A DNA stretch of 6,505 bases from Bacillota bacterium (lineage in GTDB: Bacteria > Bacillota > UBA4882 > UBA8346), in NCBI GenBank assembly GCA_003501335.1, contig DNPQ01000447.1, positions 6,502 through 13,006 of the forward strand, given 5' to 3'. Below the pieces are notes generated by a model. That model worked only from the letters and a program-made list of their open reading frames with translations. It made no database searches and was not told the origin of the DNA. Below are positions 1 through 6,258 of the stretch, piece by piece. Numbering within the stretch: position 1 is the stretch's first letter; each line of letters begins with the position of its first letter. A program made the translations under genes and the position numbers.

Positions 1-1
1 T

Positions 2-2236
2 ACCGGCCGGCTCTTCAAGGAGTTTCGTTTAAACCGGGATATTGTAGCGAAAGTTTTAAAAGAGGTTCGCGGCGGCCAAAGAGTAACCTCAGCCAATCCG
101 GAAGCTACTTATGAAGCTTTGGAGCGTTACGGCCGCGATCTGACGAAGTATGCCAGCCAGGGCAAATTGGATCCGGTGATCGGCAGGGATGATGAGATTC
201 GCCGGGTCGTCCAGGTCTTGTCGCGCCGCACTAAAAATAATCCGGTTCTCATCGGAGAACCGGGAGTCGGTAAAACTGCCATCGTTGAAGGACTGGCCCA
301 ACGGATCATCCGTGGTGATGTGCCGGATAGTCTTAAGAATAAACGGGTGGTTTCCCTGGATATGGGCTCCTTAATCGCCGGAGCCAAATACCGGGGCGAA
401 TTTGAAGAACGGCTCAAGGCTGTCCTAAAGGAAGTCCAAGAATCGGACGGCAATATTGTGTTGTTTATTGATGAATTACATACCGTCGTCGGCGCTGGAA
501 AAGTGGAAGGGGCCATGGATGCCGGGAACCTGTTAAAACCGATGCTGGCCCGGGGCGAACTGCATTGCATCGGAGCGACCACCTTGGATGAATATCATAA
601 GCATATTGAGAAAGATGCGGCCCTGGAACGCCGTTTTCAAACGGTTTTGGTCGATCAGCCTTCGGTGGAAGACACGATTTCTATTTTGCGGGGTTTAAAT
701 GAGCGCTACGAAAATCATCATGGGGTCAGAATTAAGGATGCAGCGCTCGTCGCGGCGGCGGTTCTTTCCAACCGTTATATTTCCGATCGCTTTTTACCCG
801 ATAAGGCTATTGACCTGGTGGATGAAGCAGCCGCCAAACTGCGGACCGAAATCGACTCGATGCCGACGGAGTTGGATGAACAGTTGCGCCGGGTGATGCA
901 GCTTGAGATTGAGCGGGAAGCCTTGAAAAAGGAAACCGATTTGCCCTCCAAGGAACGCTTGGAAAAGCTGGAAAAAGAGTTGGCCGACCTTAAATCGGAA
1001 TCGGATGCCCTGAAAGTGCGTTGGCAAGCCGAGAAACAAGGCGTGCAAAGATTGCGCCAATTAAGGAAGGATATTGAAACCACCAAAGCCGACATCGAAC
1101 AGGCCGAATTGCAATATGACCTGAATCGGGCTGCCGAGCTGAAATACGGCCAATTAATCTCTTTGGAAAAGAAACTGAAGGCGGAAGAAGAATTATTATC
1201 CAAAAAGCAAGGCGCCTCCAGGCTAATCAAGGAGGTCGTCGATGAGGAAGATATCGCCGATGTGGTGAGCCGTTGGACCGGGATTCCCATCACCAAACTG
1301 CTGGAAGGAGAGGTTCAAAAGCTTCTGCATTTAGAAGATGAACTTCATAAGCGGGTCGTCGGGCAGGACGAAGCGGTGACTGCCGTGTCGGAAGCAGTTC
1401 TTAGGGCCCGTTCGGGCCTCAAGGATCCCAACCGGCCGATTGGTTCCTTTATTTTTCTGGGACCCACCGGAGTCGGTAAGACGGAATTGGCGCGGACGTT
1501 GGCCCAATTTCTCTTTGATGATCCAAATACGATGATTCGCATTGACATGTCGGAGTATCAGGAGAAACACACCGTGGCCCGCCTGATTGGTGCGCCTCCC
1601 GGTTATGTGGGTTATGAGGAAGGGGGCCAACTGACTGAAGCGGTACGCCGCCGCCCCTATGCGGTTATTTTGTTTGATGAGATCGAAAAAGCTCATTATG
1701 ATGTTTTCAACCTGATGCTGCAAATCCTGGATGACGGCCGTCTCACCGATGGCCAGGGCCGGACGGTGGATTTTAAAAATACTATCGTCATCATGACCTC
1801 GAATATTGGCAGCGACCGGATTTTGGACTATAAAGGTTCATTTGCCGGCGAATCTTATGAACAAATCAAGAGTACGGTATTGGAAGAGATGCGTCATCAC
1901 TTCCGGCCGGAGTTTTTAAACCGGGTGGATGAAGTCATCGTCTTCCACGCGCTCTCCGAGGAACATCTCAAAGAGATTGTCGAGATTCATCTGGATATCG
2001 TCAGACGCCGTCTGGCGGACCGCCATTTGAGCCTGGAATTGACCGATGCGGCCAAAGCCCATTTGGTCCATGTCGGTTATGAACCAACCTATGGGGCCAG
2101 GCCCTTAAAGCGGGTGATTCAAAAAGAACTGGAAACGGCGCTGGGTAAACTAATTTTGCAGGGTGAAGTCAGGGAGGGTCAGAAAATCAAGGTGGATTAT
2201 GAAAAGGAGAAGGGGTTAGTTTTTAAGGTGGAATAA
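2..2236 (+). CDS. clpB: ATP-dependent disaggregase ClpB (Hsp100), 5' end outside window
   Basis: Hexameric cytosolic AAA+ chaperone that threads aggregated proteins through its pore together with DnaK/DnaJ/GrpE. The frame is open from base 2 (about 744 residues visible); against the ~860-aa family only the N-terminal domain, about 120 residues, is missing. The TTG at 119 is internal, because the codons before it read RGGQRVTSANPEATYEALER, the usual ClpB linker. In visible numbering: Walker A GEPGVGKT 85-92; pore loop KYRGEFE with Tyr130; Walker B FIDE 155-158; arginine fingers in LERRF (210-211); a full coiled-coil M domain about 290-405, which separates ClpB from ClpA/ClpC; second Walker A GPTGVGKT 487-494; pore Tyr535 in GYVGYEEGG; Walker B LFDE 557-560; sensor-1 Asn601; FLNR Arg641; sensor-2 GARP Arg700. 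No key residue is missing and nothing looks broken. It ends at TAA 2234-2236, followed by a hairpin terminator. Its promoter (often CIRCE, CtsR or heat-shock controlled in this family) is not in the window. Confidence 0.97.
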   Translation, partial: TGRLFKEFRLNRDIVAKVLKEVRGGQRVTSANPEATYEALERYGRDLTKYASQGKLDPVIGRDDEIRRVVQVLSRRTKNNPVLIGEPGVGKTAIVEGLAQRIIRGDVPDSLKNKRVVSLDMGSLIAGAKYRGEFEERLKAVLKEVQESDGNIVLFIDELHTVVGAGKVEGAMDAGNLLKPMLARGELHCIGATTLDEYHKHIEKDAALERRFQTVLVDQPSVEDTISILRGLNERYENHHGVRIKDAALVAAAVLSNRYISDRFLPDKAIDLVDEAAAKLRTEIDSMPTELDEQLRRVMQLEIEREALKKETDLPSKERLEKLEKELADLKSESDALKVRWQAEKQGVQRLRQLRKDIETTKADIEQAELQYDLNRAAELKYGQLISLEKKLKAEEELLSKKQGASRLIKEVVDEEDIADVVSRWTGIPITKLLEGEVQKLLHLEDELHKRVVGQDEAVTAVSEAVLRARSGLKDPNRPIGSFIFLGPTGVGKTELARTLAQFLFDDPNTMIRIDMSEYQEKHTVARLIGAPPGYVGYEEGGQLTEAVRRRPYAVILFDEIEKAHYDVFNLMLQILDDGRLTDGQGRTVDFKNTIVIMTSNIGSDRILDYKGSFAGESYEQIKSTVLEEMRHHFRPEFLNRVDEVIVFHALSEEHLKEIVEIHLDIVRRRLADRHLSLELTDAAKAHLVHVGYEPTYGARPLKRVIQKELETALGKLILQGEVREGQKIKVDYEKEKGLVFKVE

Positions 2237-2262
2237 TCATCGGTATTGGAAGACGGGATTCG

Positions 2263-2300
2263 GAAGGCTGGAAGCATAGCTTTTAGCCTTCTGAGTTTTA
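2263..2300 (+). terminator. Probable Rho-independent terminator of clpB
   Basis: Starting 26 nt after the clpB stop, GAAGGCTGGAAGC (2263-2275) pairs with GCTTTTAGCCTTC (2279-2291). This gives 13 continuous pairs (two G-U) around a 3-nt ATA loop, and the stem can be extended by weaker pairs at its base. It is followed by TGAGTTTTA, a short rather than classic T-run. Its place between clpB and a fresh promoter supports a transcription stop, which would isolate the downstream unit from heat-shock transcription. Confidence 0.65.
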
Positions 2301-2328
2301 TGGACTCCTATTCTTAGTTTCTTTGTAC

Positions 2329-2358
2329 TTGGCAACATTTGGATGGGTATAGTATAAT
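2329..2358 (+). promoter_or_regulatory. Sigma-A/sigma-70-type promoter for the ATPase-DUF4276 operon
   Basis: The -35 TTGGCA (2329-2334, 5 of 6 consensus) and the perfect -10 TATAAT (2353-2358) are 18 nt apart. The predicted start of transcription is near 2365, giving a leader of about 60 nt before the ATG at 2428. The promoter lies directly after the clpB terminator, so the two-gene unit should be transcribed on its own. No clear operator palindrome is seen over it. Confidence 0.75.
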
Positions 2359-2415
2359 AAAAATTATTGTAGGTTTATAGAAAATAAATGTTTTGTATTG
2401 CAGGAATTAGGATAT

Positions 2416-2421
2416 GGGAGG
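2416..2421 (+). promoter_or_regulatory. Ribosome binding site that fixes the ATPase start
   Basis: GGGAGG lies 6 nt before the ATG at 2428. This decides against the in-frame TTG at 2398, which would place the site inside the coding region, has no such site before it and adds ten residues unlike the family N-terminus. Confidence 0.8.
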
Positions 2422-2427
2422 ACCATA

Positions 2428-3627
2428 ATGAAAATAGAAGCAATTCGAGTCCAAAATTTTAAAGCTTTAAAAGATATCGATATTCAAAATGCGCCTTCCT
2501 TAACGATTAATGTAGGAGCTAACGGTAGTGGCAAAAGTACACTTTTCGATGTATTTGGTTTTTTGAAAGATTGTTTGACCTATAATGTAACACATGCATT
2601 GCAGAGTCGGGGCGGTTATGGGGAGTTGATATCTAGAGGTCAAATTGGTCATGATATTATTATTGAAATTCAATATCGAATGCAAATAACGGGGAAAGAA
2701 CGACTGGTTACGTATCGCTTAGAATTAGGACTCGAAGCGGGTGATAAAGGTAAACCTTGTATTAAACGGGAGATTCTTCGGTATAAACGGGGTGCATCAG
2801 GGTCTCCTTTTCATTTCCTTGATTTTCGGTTAGGACAAGGGTATGCAATTAATAATGAAGAAGATTTTGATAAAACTGATGAAGACTTAAAACGGGAATA
2901 CCAAACGTTAGAACGAGCTGATATCTTGGCTGTTAAAGGGCTTGGCCAGTTTCAACGTTTTAAAGCAGCCAATGCTTTTCGGCAACTTATAGAAGGATGG
3001 CATGTTTCTGATTTTCACATCGACATGGCGCGGGGTAGTAAAGATGCAGCAAGTTTTTCAGAGCATTTATCGATTACCGGTGATAATTTACAAGTAGTAG
3101 CTAAAAATCTGTATGACAATTATCCAGATATTTTTAAACTTGTCTTAGAAAAAATGAAACATCGGGTACCGGGAATTGGAGATATAATACCCGAACCAAC
3201 TCCGGATGGGAAGTTATTGCTTAAATTCCGGGATGGTTCATTTAAGGATCCTTTCATTGACCGTTATGTATCGGATGGTACTATTAAAATGTTTACCTAT
3301 CTTGTGCTACTTCATGACCCAGAGCCGCATCCTTTGTTATGCATTGAAGAACCTGAGAATCAGCTTTATCCTAAAATACTATGGGAACTTGTAGAAGAGT
3401 TCCGGGATTATGCCAGACGGGGCGGTCAAGTGATGGTGTCTACACATTCACCTGATTTGCTGAATGCGGCGCGTTTAGAAGAAGTATTTTGGTTGGTTAA
3501 AGAAAATGGTTATACTCAAATTAATAGAGCCATGGATGATCCCCAAATAAAAGCATATATGGAAGCTGGCGATCAAATGGGATATCTATGGAAAGAAGGG
3601 TTTTTTAAGGGGGCAGATCCCCAATGA
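2428..3627 (+). CDS. AAA/ABC-type ATPase (AAA_21/COG4637-like), partner of DUF4276 protein
   Basis: A 399-aa cytosolic ATPase of the SMC/RecF/OLD-like class. The start MKIEAIRVQNFKALKDIDI is the typical N-terminal strand pattern of this class. Walker A GANGSGKST is at residues 30-38. A Q-loop-like region follows near RGGYGELISRG (71-81). The ABC signature appears in its family-specific form SDGT (292-295). Walker B is LLCIEEPE (303-310), followed by the D-loop NQLYP, and the switch His340 lies in VSTHSP. All ATP-binding and hydrolysis parts are therefore present in one chain, with a middle insert (~90-285) of unknown role and no nuclease domain of its own. It has its own promoter and overlaps the next gene by ATGA. 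The DNA is clearly AT-richer than clpB (by hand, 17 G+C in 60 at 2641-2700 against 30 in 60 at 1741-1800), which suggests acquisition. Biological role is inferred: conflict or defence, with DNA or RNA sensing. The substrate is not visible. Confidence 0.88.
   Translation: MKIEAIRVQNFKALKDIDIQNAPSLTINVGANGSGKSTLFDVFGFLKDCLTYNVTHALQSRGGYGELISRGQIGHDIIIEIQYRMQITGKERLVTYRLELGLEAGDKGKPCIKREILRYKRGASGSPFHFLDFRLGQGYAINNEEDFDKTDEDLKREYQTLERADILAVKGLGQFQRFKAANAFRQLIEGWHVSDFHIDMARGSKDAASFSEHLSITGDNLQVVAKNLYDNYPDIFKLVLEKMKHRVPGIGDIIPEPTPDGKLLLKFRDGSFKDPFIDRYVSDGTIKMFTYLVLLHDPEPHPLLCIEEPENQLYPKILWELVEEFRDYARRGGQVMVSTHSPDLLNAARLEEVFWLVKENGYTQINRAMDDPQIKAYMEAGDQMGYLWKEGFFKGADPQ
3609..3622 (+). promoter_or_regulatory. 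Small hairpin covering the RBS of the DUF4276 gene
   Basis: The G-run 3609-3613, the only Shine-Dalgarno-like sequence before the ATG at 3624, can pair with CCCC 3619-3622 across a CAGAT loop. Ribosomes finishing the ATPase gene would pass through and open it, so translation of the second gene should depend on the first. The fold is short and the coupling is inferred. Confidence 0.4.
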
Positions 3628-4175
3628 AGGAGTTGGTTTTCTTTTTGGAAGAACCCTCTGCGTCAGCAATGTTAGATGGGCTATTGCCGAGGATTCTCCC
3701 AGAAGAAGTAGTTTATCGAAAAATTGTTTTTGAAGGAAAACAAGATCTGGAAAAACGTATTATTAAAAGAATGCAAGGATATCTCAATCCTGATGCCAGA
3801 TTTGTCATATTACGGGATAAAGATTCTGCAGATTGTATTGCATTGAAAACAAAACTTAGGAATCAATGTATGGAGGCTAGTCGACCCGATACATTAATTC
3901 GGATCGCTTGTTATGAGTTGGAGAGTTGGTATTTAGCTGACCTTGCCGCGGTAGAAAAAGGGCTAAATATTCCTCGGCTCACTAATTTTCAGGACAAGCA
4001 TCTTTTTCGGCGACCCGATATTGTACCAAACCCTGCAAATGAACTTCAGCGAATTGCTCCATCTTATCAAAAAGTAAGCGGCTCCCGTGCAATTGGCCCT
4101 TATCTTAATCCGGAAAATACCCGTTCAAATAGTTTTCGTGTTTTCATAGCGGGAATTCGTAGGTTGGCTTCTTAA
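3624..4175 (+). CDS. DUF4276 family protein, probable TOPRIM-like effector
   Basis: A 183-aa cytosolic protein with no signal or membrane segment. It shows the recurrent blocks of DUF4276 as I remember the family: N-terminal KELVFFLEEPSA (Glu9, Glu10), GKQDLEKRI (38-46), FVILRDKDS (60-68, with Asp65 and Asp67), RIACYELESWYLADL (93-107, with Glu98 and Glu100) and a C-terminal PDIVPNPANEL/YQK/GSRAI segment. An acidic residue after strand 1 followed by a DxD strand is the metal-binding layout of TOPRIM nucleases and of the RloB/DUF4435/OLD relatives. Assigning nuclease activity is therefore an inference from pattern, not from an alignment. The start overlaps the ATPase stop (ATGA, 3624-3627), indicating a fixed-stoichiometry pair. 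Composition is as AT-rich as its partner. No frameshift is seen and the length is near that usual for the family. Confidence 0.82.
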   Translation: MKELVFFLEEPSASAMLDGLLPRILPEEVVYRKIVFEGKQDLEKRIIKRMQGYLNPDARFVILRDKDSADCIALKTKLRNQCMEASRPDTLIRIACYELESWYLADLAAVEKGLNIPRLTNFQDKHLFRRPDIVPNPANELQRIAPSYQKVSGSRAIGPYLNPENTRSNSFRVFIAGIRRLAS

Positions 4176-4385
4176 GGAGTCATCCACTTCGGCTAGCACG
4201 TTTAGCCTAGGCTTAATGAGATAATCGAAAGAATGAAAATTTGCTGGGCTGGATGTTAACGGAGGCTTGCAAGAAAGCCTAAGAATTCAGGATAAAAGTA
4301 TTTACTAAGTAGCCAGGAATTAAGAGGCCCAGCACTGTCGGCTTTTCGATTTGCAATGGGTTACCTAACATAGCCTCCGCGGCTC
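4176..4385. other. Convergent intergenic region with several inverted repeats
   Basis: It separates the DUF4276 stop from the stop of the minus-strand outer-membrane-like gene. No coding potential was recognised. It holds a 10-bp perfect palindrome AGCCTAGGCT (4204-4213), a small stem GGCTA/TAGCC (4191-4195 with 4203-4207) and two longer-range inverted repeats listed separately. Neither strand shows a classic hairpin followed by a long T-run, so where the two convergent transcripts end is unclear. Confidence 0.6.
4242..4334. repeat. Inverted repeat TGCTGGGC/GCCCAGCA with inner hairpin; possible minus-strand terminator
   Basis: TGCTGGGC (4242-4249) is the exact reverse complement of GCCCAGCA (4327-4334), and they are 77 nt apart. 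Nested inside is AGGCTT (4263-4268) with AAGCCT (4275-4280), a 6-bp stem with a 6-nt loop. Read on the minus strand, the outer stem is followed by a T-rich tail (AATTTTCATTCTTTC), which would suit termination of the outer-membrane-like operon. The large gap makes this tentative, and a decayed small mobile element is an alternative. Confidence 0.35.
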
Positions 4386-5537
4386 CTACAAATTCAGTTT
4401 AAAACCAAGTTCATAGACTCTATCACTTTCTAAGTCCGACGGAAGTTTCCCTGTTGTGTAACTGGCGAAGATCCCGGTTGGCATGGTGATGGCTGCGGCA
4501 AAATACCCGAACTTATCCATGTCGTTTTGTTGAACAAGATCCGAAGCGCCGGGCTCCCAATAATAGCGATAGGAGGCCTCAAAGAAAATTGAATTTCTTA
4601 ATGAGAGCGGGGTCCGAAAAGAGGTCTCTGCTCTGAGACGAGTGAAAAATGAGTCATCTTCATGCAGCTTTTTGACGACCCCGGTCAACGGATCGACCAT
4701 GTCCAGTCCGAATAAAACAGCCGGTATTGCAGAGCCGCGTGGCGAAAAAGTACTGTCATTATCGGATAAAAACCGGATCAAGGCGAAAGGCCAATCAAAA
4801 ATATTATATTTGGCCAGGTTGGACTGGGGATTCCAGGCCTTGAGGTCCAGGCCCAACTGAACCCCGTAATAAAACTGCTTTTCCGTAAAAGACTGGTTGG
4901 ATTCCAAACCGCCGATGGCCGAGAAGTCGATATAATATTGATCCGACAGCTGGCTGCGCAGCGCCGTTGCAAAAACTTTCAATTCGGGACTGGCCAGGAG
5001 CTGGTTTTGATCGTCGATGGCGGCTATTTTATCTTCCAACTGATTCAACTTGGTATAGAAATCGTCCGTTGTTTTGATAACACCGCCTTGGGAGCGAAAA
5101 TAATGGACTGAGAAGTTGCTGTTTAGAAAATTATCGGGGTTTATATTTTCCTCGAAAGCAACATTGCCGTCCAAATCAAGGGAATAACTGATCCCGGTTT
5201 GAAGGGAATCATTATGGGTGAAGTAAAGGTGGTTGACATCTTTCGACAGAGTATAACGTAAGCCCAGGGACTGAATACCATCGCTGGTCGTAAATGTTGA
5301 TAGCTGTAAATTGAGATCTTTTAAAAATTTCCATGCGGAATCGGGGGTTAAGACGCTTTGCAATTCCTTGTTAATGGTCAGGGGTTGTTCCAGCGCCTGG
5401 TTCATAACGGCTGCGGGGATACCGGCTGATGCTGTGAGGTCCGCCAGGTTGATGGAAGTTCTCGGTTCGTCGGCCCATGCCGGAGTTGCTATCAAGGCCA
5501 GCAAAGTGCTGACGAGTAGCAATAATTTAATTCTCAT
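4386..5537 (-). CDS. Secreted, putative outer-membrane beta-barrel protein, unrecognised family
   Basis: A 383-aa precursor. The start is ATG 5537-5535 (MRIK), with GGAGA 8 nt upstream. The in-frame ATG at 5564 would place MYFGPETIP before a complete signal peptide and is rejected. Residues 1-22 form a Sec signal: basic MRIK, hydrophobic LLLLVSTLLALIA, then an AWA cleavage site before DEP. The mature ~361 aa contain many short alternating strands rich in Tyr, Phe and Ser (for example SLGLRYTLSKD, FYYGVQLGLDL, FFEASYRYYWEPG, FAAAITMPTGIFASYTTGK). The chain ends in YELGFKLNL, a plausible final barrel strand. An Asp/Glu/Gln-rich helical stretch about 155-190 could be a periplasmic or plug segment. 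I do not recognise the family; a transporter, pore or surface protein is possible. It overlaps the upstream 134-aa gene by 11 nt, so they are probably translated together. G+C content resembles clpB rather than the ATPase unit. Confidence 0.75.
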   Translation of the reverse strand: MRIKLLLLVSTLLALIATPAWADEPRTSINLADLTASAGIPAAVMNQALEQPLTINKELQSVLTPDSAWKFLKDLNLQLSTFTTSDGIQSLGLRYTLSKDVNHLYFTHNDSLQTGISYSLDLDGNVAFEENINPDNFLNSNFSVHYFRSQGGVIKTTDDFYTKLNQLEDKIAAIDDQNQLLASPELKVFATALRSQLSDQYYIDFSAIGGLESNQSFTEKQFYYGVQLGLDLKAWNPQSNLAKYNIFDWPFALIRFLSDNDSTFSPRGSAIPAVLFGLDMVDPLTGVVKKLHEDDSFFTRLRAETSFRTPLSLRNSIFFEASYRYYWEPGASDLVQQNDMDKFGYFAAAITMPTGIFASYTTGKLPSDLESDRVYELGFKLNL

Positions 5538-5931
5538 GGGTATTGTCTCCGGTCCAAAATACATAGTTACTATCGTTCAAGTCTGCTAAGTCATTTACCG
5601 TTTTGTCCCCATCGGTTAGAAGGCCGGCAATGCCGCTGGTGACTGTTTCTTTGGTAATACCCGTTTCATATTGGGCCCCCCGAATCATGATAAAAATATT
5701 ATCCATTTGAATGGCTAAGGTAGTGGCGAGTATCCTGCGCATGTCGGAACTGCTGGCGTGATTCCAAAAAGTAAATTCCTGCATTTTGATGACGCTGGAA
5801 TCGACGAAGGGGGCACTGATTTGATCCAATATCAGTAGGGTGCTCCATGTGGTGGTACAGGCCCGATTGTTTTTGCTCCAGGGAATCATCAATTTTTCTC
5901 CTTTTACTGGGCGGACGAAAATTTCATTCAA
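5527..5931 (-). CDS. Hypothetical 134-aa protein, translationally coupled to the outer-membrane-like gene
   Basis: Not recognised. I chose the TTG start 5931-5929 because a perfect AGGAGG (5945-5940) lies 8 nt before it. An internal ATG at 5889-5887 (MIPWSK, 120 aa) also has a site (AAAGGAGA) and is the main alternative. No signal peptide or clear membrane helix is seen. The sequence is mixed alpha/beta, with a moderately hydrophobic central part (RRILATTLAIQMDNIFIMIRG) and an Asp/Asn/Gly-rich tail (LLTDGDKTVNDLADLNDS) containing DGD. There are two Trp-containing blocks near the start (MIPWSKNN, TTTWSTLLILD) and one at the end (YVFWTGDN). It ends at TAA 5529-5527, inside the start region of the downstream secreted protein, an 11-nt overlap that suggests a shared function or controlled ratio. 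It is taken as real because of the strong RBS, the overlap and codon use like its neighbour. Confidence 0.7.
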   Translation of the reverse strand: MNEIFVRPVKGEKLMIPWSKNNRACTTTWSTLLILDQISAPFVDSSVIKMQEFTFWNHASSSDMRRILATTLAIQMDNIFIMIRGAQYETGITKETVTSGIAGLLTDGDKTVNDLADLNDSNYVFWTGDNTHEN

Positions 5932-5939
5932 TGTAGGTT

Positions 5940-5945
5940 CCTCCT
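5940..5945 (-). promoter_or_regulatory. Perfect Shine-Dalgarno AGGAGG deciding a TTG start
   Basis: AGGAGG on the minus strand is 8 nt from TTG (5931-5929) and 12 nt from an out-of-frame ATG (5927-5925) that opens a 7-codon reading frame, MKFSSAQ then TAA. The spacing favours TTG. No convincing -35/-10 pair for this operon was found between it and the MetE remnant. Confidence 0.6.
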
Positions 5946-5981
5946 GGAGTTTTACGTATTAGCCGTAAAAAGGCAAACTCC
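5946..5981 (-). promoter_or_regulatory. Leader hairpin directly before the Shine-Dalgarno
   Basis: In the minus-strand transcript, GGAG (5981-5978) pairs with CTCC (5949-5946). Inside it TTTTACG (5970-5964) pairs with CGTAAAA (5956-5950) around a GCTAATA loop, leaving a 7-nt one-sided bulge: 11 base pairs in all. It ends one base before AGGAGG, so it could keep the site exposed or gate it. It matches no riboswitch class I know. Confidence 0.4.
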
Positions 5982-6065
5982 GGCGGGATGGTTTACCGGA
6001 TGCTAACTGGTATTCATTGTATTATTCTTGACTTGGCGTTAGGCCTATTGTAAAGAAAATCAGGA

Positions 6066-6082
6066 ATTCCATTTACTGGAAT
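6066..6082. repeat. Short perfect inverted repeat ATTCCA/TGGAAT
   Basis: ATTCCA (6066-6071) and TGGAAT (6077-6082) flank a 5-nt spacer. On the minus strand the hairpin is followed by TCCTGATTTTCTTT, so it could be a weak terminator for whatever transcribes the MetE remnant, or an operator-like site upstream of the 134-aa gene. The evidence does not decide between them. Confidence 0.3.
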
Positions 6083-6129
6083 ATCATTTAATGCATGCAT
6101 TGGTAGTCATAGCTCGAAATGATGGTGGC

Positions 6130-6258
6130 TCACTTCCGGATTTCGCTGGCCATCTCCTTGATAAAGCGCAGCTTGGCCCATTGCTGTTCTTCGGTGAGAA
6201 TATTGCCATGCTCCGTAGAGGAAAAGCCGCACTGTGGGTTGATGATAGAAATTCCTCC
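6130..6258 (-). pseudogene. C-terminal remnant of a MetE-type (COG0620) methionine synthase-like protein
   Basis: The minus-strand frame reads GGISIINPQCGFSSTEHG, continues NILTEEQQWAKLRFIKEMAS and ends EIRK before TGA (6132-6130), 42 codons in all. INPQCGF plus the WAKLR helix is the C-terminal signature of cobalamin-independent methionine synthase and its shorter relatives. The Cys corresponds to the zinc ligand of the family (Cys726 in E. coli MetE), which activates homocysteine or another thiol for methylation. The full proteins are ~340-750 aa. Here the frame is closed by TAG at 6261-6259, there is no start codon or RBS in frame, and no homologous sequence was recognised further upstream in any frame. 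It therefore appears to be a 5'-deleted, inactive fragment. The exact left boundary of homology is uncertain. Confidence 0.7.

Noticed and set aside
127..1723. Several minus-strand and alternate-frame ORFs across clpB
   Set aside because: They are antisense or out-of-frame shadows of a fully conserved ClpB frame and have no RBS or recognisable domains.
2388..2460. Short upstream ORF beginning ATG 2388 and overlapping the ATPase start out of frame
   Set aside because: It has no Shine-Dalgarno before it and its product is unlike a leader peptide; the strong GGGAGG serves the ATG at 2428.
2283..4208. 8-bp direct repeat TTTAGCCT on both sides of the ATPase unit (2283-2290 and 4201-4208) as possible att or target duplication
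   Set aside because: An 8-mer shared between two noncoding stretches of about 150-200 bp is expected by chance about half the time, and the first copy lies inside the terminator stem.
6028..6056. Plus-strand promoter TTGACT, 17 nt, TAAAGA
   Set aside because: The -10 matches only 3 of 6 and no plausible plus-strand gene follows; the ORF at 6091-6330 lies antisense to the MetE remnant.
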